From contig JAIOKI010000004.1 of NCBI GenBank assembly GCA_028335825.1, positions 434,001 to 498,000 of the forward strand: 64,000 nt of DNA, read 5' to 3'. The stretch comes from Nosema muscidifuracis (taxonomy: Eukaryota > Microsporidia > Nosematidae). Of the stretch, positions 1 through 7,697 are shown piece by piece. Position 1 is the first letter of the stretch. Every line of letters begins with the position of its first letter. The notes under the pieces are model-generated. The model was given only the letters and a program-made list of their open reading frames with translations, searched no databases and had not been told where the DNA came from. The position numbers and the translations under genes were made by a program.

Positions 1-220
1 TAGATAAATTATTTCTTCCTGATTCGTATTTTATATTTTTTCTAGGATTTTTTTTCGGTTCATTTATCCTAGTACTTTTTTGAACAATTCTTTGACGGTA
101 GAAAGATGCAAATTCTTCAAAATTACTAATATCTCCCGTATACTCATCTTCAATAGAAATCATGTTTTTTTTCTGTTTAGTTTTAGACTTTTTACTGCTT
201 TTTTTTGTTTTTTTAGACAT
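1..220 (-). CDS. Unrecognised lysine-rich protein, 5' end only (runs off left edge)
   Basis: The frame opens at an ATG whose first base is 220 and stays open to base 1, giving 73 residues of an N-terminus. It starts MSKKTKKSSKKSK, a basic lysine/serine run typical of nuclear or nucleolar proteins, followed by a more mixed acidic stretch (ISIEDEYTGDISNFEEF) and another basic patch. On the minus strand the bases just before the ATG read GGGAACCCGC, which contains the CCC promoter element, so the start is well placed. I do not recognise the family. An open frame on the plus strand over the same bases is its antisense shadow. Confidence 0.6.
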   Translation of the reverse strand, partial: MSKKTKKSSKKSKTKQKKNMISIEDEYTGDISNFEEFASFYRQRIVQKSTRINEPKKNPRKNIKYESGRNNLS

Positions 221-1121
221 GCGGGTTCCCTTTTTTTATTTTATTTAAATAATCAAGAAATTTATAAAGAAATAATTTATTTTATCAAAAAAAATAAAAA
301 TGAATATTGTTACATCACTGATAACTTATTGACGCTTTATAAATAATAAATTATTAAATTATTTCAATATAAACCTCATTAATTAATATTCATATAATAT
401 TATTAAAAATTAGAATTATCCCAAAAATTAAGAAAAAAATTCGACAATTATTACAAAATTCAATATTTATTGTATTTTCCGAAAGTTTAGACATTTAATC
501 AGGTGAAAATATATTTTTTGCTTTATTCAAAATTTCTGTACTTCTGATTTTTTTATTATAATAAGAAAATTTTGACATTTAATTTATCATGGCATTCGTT
601 TATAAATTTTACTAAAATTCTTTTCTAACACGAATATTTAATTATTTGTTTGTATTAATTTTCGTCTTAGTTATATGATCAATTACTTATTTCTTTAATT
701 TATTATTAATTCGTCTGTGATGAACAAAATAAATTAAAATAGGAAATTCAAAATGACTAAAATAATTGTTTTGAGATATTTTTTTAAAAATTGATTTTTG
801 ATTATATTATGTTCAATATTTAATTAATTCTATATTCATCACACCAACAAATTAGAATTCTAAACAAACAATATAAGTACTTTATTTAAACATATTAAAT
901 AAGTTTGTTTGTTCAGCGGATATCAAAAAAAGTTTTATTTTGAATTATTTAAGTCAAGACTCTTTACTATTAATTATTGTACGATAAAATATTTTAATAT
1001 GTTCTACCAAGTTTATATGTTGAATTATATAGATGTGGTCATGAGTTTGTAAACTTAGTGTTTTTTTTAATTATCTATTTAATTTAATTAAAATACGTCG
1101 GTGTTTGTAATTTATTAAAAA
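221..1121. other. Gene-free A/T-rich gap
   Basis: About 900 bp separate the left-edge gene from the 3' end of the Pch2-like gene. I see no coding frame, tRNA or tandem array. An isolated CCC lies at 420-422 and a box-C-like GTGATGA at 717-723, but no matching D box follows, so neither supports a gene. Confidence 0.5.
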
Positions 1122-2168
1122 TCACCCTAATAAATTTTGTATAATATCATTTACAGTATTAAATTTTATATTGATTTGTTCGAAAATTTTCTTAGTAATC
1201 TGACGTGCACTAAATCCATACAATTTTTTAGACAAAATGTATAAAGAATTCGTTTCATCAATTTTGTCGAACATCGATATATCAGTGTACGCAACTAATC
1301 CTTCATCAATCAATTTGATTAAAATAGTTTTAAGTAATAAAAATATGTTTTGTATATTTGGAACATCGATCAGTATTGATATATCACACCTATCTATAAA
1401 CGCAGAATCAAGCTTCGTAAAATTATTCGACGTAAATATACAAAAAATATTTTCGTAAGATTTAAACTCATCTAACATAAGAAGAAATGTATTTACTAAA
1501 CGCATGCTTTCTAATGGCTCATTATGATCTAATATAAAATTTCGACTTATTAAAGCACTTTCGATTTCATCAAATAAAACAAATGCCATTTTTGTTTTAC
1601 TCAGCTCATAAATATCATTTTTAAGATTTATTAAAGAACTTACCGATTCTCCAAAATATTTGGTAAACATTTTTGCACAATTAATTTCTAAAAAGTAAAC
1701 TTCATTTTTCATTCGTATACTCAGCCTTTGAAATATTGATTTAGCAAGTGTAGTCTTTCCTGTACCAGGAGGTCCATGTAATAAAGCTGATTTATTGACA
1801 TCAAAGATGCTGTAATCTATCTTATGTTTTATCATGTAATGTATCTTATAAAAGTGTACGAGAATCTTTAATTTTATATCGTCATGTAAAATAAGTTCGT
1901 CAAAGTAGTTTTGGAATTGTGATGAAGGTAGTCGGATCATGATATAATTCGTGCATACAGATTTTTCTGTATATAGTTTGTACCTTATCATTTTATATTT
2001 AATGGATTCCATGTAAGAGAATGATCCAATATATCTTATATTACGTGATTCCACTACTTCACATATTCTAATATTTTTTATTCTTTGTTGTAGATATGTA
2101 AATTTTGGCAGATGATTTTCTAATTTTAAATCTGTTCCATCAATTTTAATTTCTATTATTAGCAGCAC
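1122..2168 (-). CDS. PCH2: Pch2/TRIP13-family AAA+ ATPase
   Basis: A hexameric AAA+ ATPase that in other eukaryotes remodels HORMA-domain proteins such as Mad2 and Hop1, acting in the spindle checkpoint and meiotic prophase. The Walker A motif HGPPGTGKTTL lies near residue 132, Walker B is AFVLFDEIES near 195-204, and the downstream NTFLLMLDEF, TSNNFTKLDSAFIDRCDI and C-terminal GFSARQITKKIFEQ match the TRIP13 pattern (VNAVLTQID, TSNITEKIDVAFVDRADI, GLSGRVLRKL). The segment before Walker A (LPSSQFQNYFDELILHDD) also aligns with TRIP13. The family call is firm. The 5' end is not: the frame opens after a stop at a GTG (2168), the first in-frame ATG is at 2012, and no CCC motif is near. The region before 2012 looks coding, so the true start may be non-ATG, spliced, or hidden by an indel. 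Confidence 0.88.
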   Translation of the reverse strand: MLLIIEIKIDGTDLKLENHLPKFTYLQQRIKNIRICEVVESRNIRYIGSFSYMESIKYKMIRYKLYTEKSVCTNYIMIRLPSSQFQNYFDELILHDDIKLKILVHFYKIHYMIKHKIDYSIFDVNKSALLHGPPGTGKTTLAKSIFQRLSIRMKNEVYFLEINCAKMFTKYFGESVSSLINLKNDIYELSKTKMAFVLFDEIESALISRNFILDHNEPLESMRLVNTFLLMLDEFKSYENIFCIFTSNNFTKLDSAFIDRCDISILIDVPNIQNIFLLLKTILIKLIDEGLVAYTDISMFDKIDETNSLYILSKKLYGFSARQITKKIFEQINIKFNTVNDIIQNLLG

Positions 2169-2881
2169 ACTTTATGCATCAAATTTTTTTAAATAACAAA
2201 ATTAAATAAGCTTAAATTTATTCCATAAAATAAAATATTAGAAAATTTATTTCTAACTTTATTTTATTAATCAAAAAATAGTCTCATTGGGTCTGTCAAA
2301 TAAATCATTTTTTATTTCTTGATTTTGACATATATTAACATACAAAATAAGTTTTTGATCGATAAATTATATAAAATATAGAATATTAATTAGTATTTAA
2401 GAGAAATAAGTTTTTGATCGATAAATTATATAAAATATAGAATATTAATTAGTATTTAAGAGAAATAAATATTGATCAATAGTAATATTAAGTATTAAAT
2501 ATCAATAAGACCTTCTTTCCATATACAGATTAAATAAAATTTATTATGAAGCTTTTATTCGTTATAGAAATATAGCATTAAGTGATGCTGACATTTAAAG
2601 CGACTTTTTATATTTTATGCTATATTATTAAACACCAAATTAAGTTAAGCAGTAATATTTTATTAATGGAGTTTTTGGTACTCTTTTTTATTCTTTGAAC
2701 TAAATTATTATTTTCAAGTAAATATTTTCATTTTTTGTAAGAATTGAATTTTACAATAAAAAATGATCCCTCCAAAATCAAATAATTACAAATAAAAAAT
2801 TAAATACAAAAATCAGTTAATAATTTTTATAAGAAATTATAATTTATTTACTCAAAAATGCACAGTTTTCACTTTTCATTT
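2169..2881. repeat. Intergenic gap with a perfect 59-bp tandem duplication
   Basis: A 59-bp unit containing GTTTTTGATCGATAAATTA is present twice head to tail at about 2346-2463, with essentially no divergence, so the duplication is recent. The rest is A/T-rich with no gene I can support. A CCC at about 2767 has no following frame. Confidence 0.7.
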
Positions 2882-3769
2882 TTATAAATCCTTATTTTTT
2901 TTGTTCTTACAATGTGTTCTATAGTGTTGTAACATATTATCCTTCCTTGAGAATCTTTTTATACACTTTGCGCTTAAACATTTAAACGGTTTAATATTTG
3001 TGTGTACAAGATAATGTCTTTTGATTCTACTTAACGAAGGAAGTTCAACATTGCAATCGGGACTAGCACATTGGAATACTTTAACATGGTCCCTTATTTT
3101 ATGATTAAACATTGAATCAGAGAAATCAGCAAAACTTTCGATATTTCCTTCGATCTCAGTAGATAATGGATCAATTACGATTATATCTTTGCGTGTGCTT
3201 TTCTTTTTATAATTCCTTTTTTTCGGTTTAGTTTTAGATGGAGGAATATGATAATCAATATTTTTAGCGTAATTGTTTAAATCCTCGTCCATTTTATCTA
3301 TTTTGCTTTGATTACGTTTCTTACATTTTTTTAATTCACGAAGTTTTTTAATTTTCGCTGCGTCAGACGAAAAACTGTTTTTTTCGTATATTATTCGTTT
3401 CATACGTTCACTTTCTTTCTCAGCCTCTTCTTTTAAATAATCGAATAGAGTTTTTTCTTCTACATAAGGGTTAACCTGAGTCTGTGGTCGTTGGTATATA
3501 TCTGTATCCCTTTTTATTTGAGATAAGTCCGGGTAACTCGATGCTGAATGTGAGTACCCATCGAGCCCAGGCTTTTTTATACGTATTTTTGAAGGAAAAG
3601 AATCTTCACTCATATTATCTCTATCTATATTGAAAAAGTTTTCGCACGAATTTTTTATATTTAAAAGATCACTACCAAGGGATTCATCAGAAACCATAGT
3701 CTCATTTGTATCCTCTATACCTAAATTATTATCTCCTTCTTCATAGTCTCTCTCATGATCTGATAACAT
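2882..3769 (-). CDS. C2H2 zinc-finger protein, two fingers at the C-terminus
   Basis: A 295-residue protein and probable sequence-specific DNA-binding regulator. The only ordered part is the last 60 residues, with two C2H2 fingers of spacing C-x4-C-x12-H-x3-[24 protein letters not shown], then [23 protein letters not shown], joined by a TNIKPFK linker close to the classical TGEKPF. This arrangement resembles fungal stress regulators with two terminal fingers. The N-terminal two thirds are acidic then basic low-complexity sequence ([18 protein letters not shown]), likely disordered and nuclear. No ortholog can be named. Its upstream region carries a perfect 14-bp palindrome and repeated CTCCTT elements. 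Confidence 0.8.
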   Translation of the reverse strand: MLSDHERDYEEGDNNLGIEDTNETMVSDESLGSDLLNIKNSCENFFNIDRDNMSEDSFPSKIRIKKPGLDGYSHSASSYPDLSQIKRDTDIYQRPQTQVNPYVEEKTLFDYLKEEAEKESERMKRIIYEKNSFSSDAAKIKKLRELKKCKKRNQSKIDKMDEDLNNYAKNIDYHIPPSKTKPKKRNYKKKSTRKDIIVIDPLSTEIEGNIESFADFSDSMFNHKIRDHVKVFQCASPDCNVELPSLSRIKRHYLVHTNIKPFKCLSAKCIKRFSRKDNMLQHYRTHCKNKKNKDL

Positions 3770-4355
3770 ATTCTTATATTGTTTTTCTATTTTGTCCTTT
3801 TAAGGAGAGAAAGGAGATCTCCTTATCTTTCTTTAATCATGACTAAAAATTTAAGGATTACAAATGTTCAACCAATTGGTTCAATTAATTATTTTCTATT
3901 AAGGTTTCGATAAAAAGCTTGATTAATTATTTTTTAATGAATACTTGATTTTATAATAAATCAAGGTTCTCCTATTTAGGTAAATTAAAGGGTTTGTCGA
4001 TTGTACGAATTATTAAATATTTTAGCAAATAAAAATACTAAATTTTTATAAATTGATAAATTTTTTTATACAGCTTTATATATTCTGTTTAAAATTTTAT
4101 TTTTATCCACCTTGTAAAATTTTCTCATTATATTTGAAACATAAGGTTTCAAATGTTTTTGATATTAAAAATATAATTGAATCTTTAATAAGTAAAAAAA
4201 TTAATATGAATTTGTATTCTAATATATTAAAGAATAAGTTTGTTTGTAATATATCAAGGAATAGGTTTGTTTATAATATATTAAATAATTAAAGAGTAGT
4301 TTGTTTCTAATATATTAAAGAATAAATTAATTTAAAAAAATTAATTATTTTTAAT
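3770..4355. other. Intergenic region with a 14-bp palindrome
   Basis: AAGGAGATCTCCTT at 3811-3824 is a perfect palindrome 41 bp upstream of the zinc-finger start; CTCCTT recurs beside it on the minus strand. At 4170-4340 degenerate repeats of an AATATATTAAAGAATAA-like unit occur. A plus frame at 4053-4292 starts at TTG, has no promoter motif and is built partly from that repeat, so I do not call it. Confidence 0.5.
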
Positions 4356-5417
4356 TTATAATTTACCGACCATCTTAATTAAAGTATCATCGATATCACT
4401 CTTAGCTGCTTCTTCAAAGTCAACATCATCCTTAACCACTTCTCCACCATATTTACTTACAGTATTAATTAGGTAATCATCGTCATCATACAAATTTCCA
4501 TTAACAAATATTTTCTTAATAGAATATTTCTCACAGAAATCTGCTATTTCTTCTATACAATCCTGTTCCCAATCATTATGACTCAAATCCAAAATTACTT
4601 CATCTTCTTCTTTACAATCCCCAGGTAATTTCATAGATGAAAACTTTTTATTAGCATACTTTATAAATTCAAGTATTCCTTCAGTATGAGCTAAACAATC
4701 ACCCATCATTAATTCTCTTATATTCCAAGTAGCAAATATTTCTCCTAGTATTTTACACCCTTCTACGTCTAAAAAGTTATCACGAATGTCAAGTATTTCA
4801 AGTGGATGATTTTTTAGTACCTTTAAAAATTTAGTCATAGTGACTTTTTCAATAGTATTGTATTCTAATTTAAGTACTGATAAATTTGTCAAACTCATTA
4901 CTCCTTCAGAAAGTTTTTCAGGAAAAGTAAAGAATCTATTCTGTGCTATATCAAGATATTCTAAATTATTTTTAACTTTTAGTTTAATAAGACATTCACC
5001 AATAAGATCTCCTCCTTTACGACCAAGTCCACAATTTCGTATTTTAAAAAATTTTAGATTATTTGATTCACTAAGTAAATCAATAAATTCTTTTGGTAAT
5101 TCTGAACTCAATGCATTGTTACTAAGATCAAGTACAAAAAGATTTTTACCTTTGAGTGCTAATGAGATATATTTAAAACAGTCTAACATATCTTTCTTAG
5201 TTAAAGTAGTAAAAATTTCATCTAAAATAACTGATTTCAATTTCTTCATTTTAGAAATTATTTTACATATTTCTTCCATAGCTTCTGGTTTAAATACATT
5301 AGATGTCAAGTCTATCTCTTCTATAGTATCTATATTGTTAGATAAATCTTTTATTATTACTTTTACATCCTCTTTCGAATTATATTTTTTTTCTTCATTC
5401 TTCAAACTAAACAACAT
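4356..5417 (-). CDS. RNA1: Ran GTPase-activating protein (RanGAP, Rna1-like)
   Basis: A leucine-rich-repeat protein that stimulates GTP hydrolysis by Ran on the cytoplasmic side of nuclear pores and so powers nuclear transport. About eight ribonuclease-inhibitor-type LRRs are visible (IEEIDLTSNVFKPEAMEEI, LFVLDLSNNALSSELP, LKFFKIRNCGLGRKGGDLIG, LEILDIRDNFLDVEG), matching fission-yeast Rna1 repeat by repeat, including the ILDEIFTTL and RNCGLG segments. At 353 residues it is slightly shorter than yeast Rna1, and the long acidic tail is reduced to DDDDYLINT and a short acidic stretch. The Rna1 TGR segment, which holds the functionally important Arg74, aligns with TTL here, so that arginine seems replaced. 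The minus-strand bases CATCCCTT directly before the ATG fix the start. Confidence 0.9.
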   Translation of the reverse strand: MLFSLKNEEKKYNSKEDVKVIIKDLSNNIDTIEEIDLTSNVFKPEAMEEICKIISKMKKLKSVILDEIFTTLTKKDMLDCFKYISLALKGKNLFVLDLSNNALSSELPKEFIDLLSESNNLKFFKIRNCGLGRKGGDLIGECLIKLKVKNNLEYLDIAQNRFFTFPEKLSEGVMSLTNLSVLKLEYNTIEKVTMTKFLKVLKNHPLEILDIRDNFLDVEGCKILGEIFATWNIRELMMGDCLAHTEGILEFIKYANKKFSSMKLPGDCKEEDEVILDLSHNDWEQDCIEEIADFCEKYSIKKIFVNGNLYDDDDYLINTVSKYGGEVVKDDVDFEEAAKSDIDDTLIKMVGKL

Positions 5418-6193
5418 AAGGGATGAAAAAAAGAAGAAAAATTAGTAAAAAATACAGGTAGAAAAAATAAAGAGAATTTGAAAAAGAAATAAATTTGTGT
5501 TAATTACATATACTTTAACAAGAAAATGTATTTTTGTATATATTACATATAATTGTATTAGATTCAATTTTCATGATTGATATGACTTAATAAGTTATTC
5601 ATCATTATTTTATAAATATTATTGTATTGGATTAAATTTTTATGCTAGATATGATTTAATAAGTTATTAATCTTTATTTTAGAAATATCATTACATATTC
5701 TAAAATTAATCTTCAAGTTTATCTCATTCCAATTCTTCTAAAATTGATTACTATACCTTCTCATGTCATCAAATAAGGATCAATTGTGATTTTATACTTA
5801 TTTAGTAATTAGCTAAACAATTATACTTGTGATTATCCCAAACTTCATTGTTCTAGATTTTCAAAGCATAAATTCAATTTTTTTAAAAAAAACTGTTTAT
5901 TATGTTATTTAAATATAAATTTAGCATAAACAGGTGTTTATGCATAATAAACAATATCAAAAAAATAATTTATGATTATTAAAAAATTTATTTACATAAA
6001 TAGTTTCATTATAAAAATTAGATGATTTGACACAAATATTAATTCATCATTAATAAAATAACTTTTTATATTAAAAGAATTTTCTTTATAAAAACTAATG
6101 ACTATTATGCTATCAAACACTAATTATAGTAAATACAAATAATAATTTATTAAGAAAAATATTTTTAATTTATAATTCATTTCTAAAATAATT
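5418..6193. repeat. Intergenic gap with a two-copy 69-bp repeat
   Basis: Two diverged copies of a unit beginning ATTGTATTRGATT start at 5552 and 5621. The remaining sequence has no gene I can support; a CCC at about 5838 is followed by no frame. Confidence 0.5.
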
Positions 6194-6397
6194 TTATAAC
6201 TTCCTGATAACATAGTAATTCTTGTTAATTCTACATTCCTCATTCCCTTTACAAATCTTTAATGAATCGATCTCTGCCTTTTCACATACATACATTGTGT
6301 CCTCAATCTTAAATGGTTTACTAAGTGTAATCTCTTCGGGTATATCTGAATGATTGATATCCTTTGGTGTTTGTATAATATCGTACCTCCTTCCCAT
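6194..6397 (-). CDS. Small conserved-looking protein of unknown function (67 aa)
   Basis: The protein starts MGRRYDIIQTPKDINHSDIP and ends YYVIRKL. Codon and residue use look coding rather than random A/T translation: it has mixed charges and three cysteines in VCEKAEIDSLKICKGNEEC. On the minus strand TCCCAAAAAAT immediately precedes the ATG, a normal promoter position. I do not recognise a family. With no signal peptide or membrane segment it is probably cytosolic or nuclear. The cysteines could bind metal, but four ligands are not evident. Confidence 0.6.
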   Translation of the reverse strand: MGRRYDIIQTPKDINHSDIPEEITLSKPFKIEDTMYVCEKAEIDSLKICKGNEECRINKNYYVIRKL

Positions 6398-6781
6398 ATT
6401 TTTTGGGATTCACTGATTTAAAAATAAATTTTAAATTTTTTATTGGTCAGATATGAACCAATACATAAATGTAATATTTATGTATATCACTTATTAAATA
6501 TAATATCTTGTTCTAATTAACTTAAACAAAGAATTATCTTGATTCTATAGAAATATATTCTTCTTAATTGATCTCTTAGATTTTGTCAAACATATTCATC
6601 TTAATTGATCTATTACCCCTTTTATTTAATATATTTAATAAGTACATAGGCTGATTTTTCTTCAAGTATTTTATAATATTCTTCTAATTAATCCACCCCT
6701 TTTATTTAATATATTTAATAAGTACATAGGCTGATTTTTCTTCAAGTATTTTATAATATTCTTCTAATTAATCCACCCCTT
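6398..6781. repeat. Two extra 80-bp copies of the NAA50 gene 3' end
   Basis: The 80-bp unit starting at the CCCCTTTTATT block occurs at 6616, 6696 and 6776. The third copy is the real end of the acetyltransferase gene; the other two lie downstream of its stop. Each extra copy keeps the final codons open (EEYYKILEEKSAYVLIKYIK) and its own stop. The two extra copies are nearly identical to each other and differ from the genic copy only in the distal third. Confidence 0.85.
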
Positions 6782-7258
6782 TTATTTAATATATTTAATA
6801 AGTACATAGGCTGATTTTTCTTCAAGTGTTCTATAATATTCATCTTCTATATCATGAATCTTATACTTGTTTTTTTTATAAAATTCTATTCCTATTGTAT
6901 TATTTACATGTACATGTAATTTAATATATTCTACATTATAAGTATCTAATACATATTCTTCTATCATCTTTATACATATACTTCCTACACCCACCTCTCT
7001 GTAAAAAGGAAGAATCCCAAATGTCATAACATAACACTCCTTCTTGTCTATTCTAAAAGTACATAACCCAAGTGTTTCAGAATAATATTTGAAGAAGAAT
7101 CCTTCTGAAGATTCATGATTAACTAAATCAAAATAGTAAGATGTATTATATTCTACTGGGAAAAGATCCTGATTAAGTTTTTTAGCTATGTGAATATTAA
7201 AATATTCTATGCGATCGAAATAGATATTCAAAGGGGAATCTAATAAGAATTTCGTCAT
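6782..7258 (-). CDS. NAA50: N-alpha-acetyltransferase NAA50-like (GNAT fold)
   Basis: A probable N-terminal acetyltransferase using acetyl-CoA. LFPVEYNTSYYFDLVN matches the NAA50 substrate-loop signature (FPVSYNDKFYKDV), ILPFYREVGVGSICIKMI is the acetyl-CoA loop (R/Q-x-x-G-x-G/A), and LHVHVNNTIGIEFYKKNKYKI followed by DEYYRTLEEKSAYVLIK matches the NAA50 C-terminus. The length of 158 residues is normal. I chose the ATG at 7258 over the upstream in-frame ATG at 7291 because GAACCCCTA, the CCC motif, lies between them and would otherwise be coding. In other eukaryotes NAA50 associates with the ribosome-bound NatA complex and affects sister-chromatid cohesion. The 3' end lies in an 80-bp tandem array. 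Confidence 0.85.
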   Translation of the reverse strand: MTKFLLDSPLNIYFDRIEYFNIHIAKKLNQDLFPVEYNTSYYFDLVNHESSEGFFFKYYSETLGLCTFRIDKKECYVMTFGILPFYREVGVGSICIKMIEEYVLDTYNVEYIKLHVHVNNTIGIEFYKKNKYKIHDIEDEYYRTLEEKSAYVLIKYIK

Positions 7259-7697
7259 TAACAAGAAATAGGGGTTCCTGTATAAGAGCATATTTAGTAA
7301 TTTATTTGAGATATTTGATGTATTTTACTTTATTATAATATTATAAATATTTTTATAATTATTTCATTAAAACTGATGAATCATTAATTTTCTAATACAT
7401 AACAATAAGATTTTATCAATAACTAATGACTTGTATATTTAATTAATACATAACAATAACATTTTATCAATAACTGATGACTTATTAATTTTTTAATATA
7501 TAAAAATAAGAGTTTATCAATAACTAATGACTTGTATATTTAATTAATACATAACAATAAGATTTTATCAATAACTAATGAATTAATAATTTTTTAATAC
7601 ATAAAAATAAGATTTCTTACAGATAAATACATTTCTTAATTAAAGAAAACTGTTCTTATATTTTCATATAAAAATGTTTATTTATTATTTGTCTTTC
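7259..7697. repeat. Tandem array of a roughly 60-bp A/T-rich unit
   Basis: About five imperfect copies of a unit containing TTATCAATAACTAATGA and TAATACATAACAATAAG fill roughly 7390-7614. The NAA50 promoter CCCC (about 7272-7275, minus sense) lies at the right-hand start of the gap. Nothing else is seen. Confidence 0.6.

Noticed and set aside
80-346. Plus-strand frame of 88 codons at the left edge
   Set aside because: It lies antisense to a better frame (1-220, minus) that has a CCC motif at its ATG; its translation is F/Y-rich low complexity.
717-723. GTGATGA as a C/D snoRNA box C
   Set aside because: No CTGA D box lies at a suitable distance and no terminal stem is visible.
4053-4292. Plus-strand frame of 79 codons
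   Set aside because: It starts at TTG, has no promoter motif, and its second half is built from a local A/T tandem repeat.
4840-5445. 201-codon frame opposite RanGAP
   Set aside because: It is an antisense shadow of a strongly supported LRR gene; serine/leucine-rich translation without domain features.
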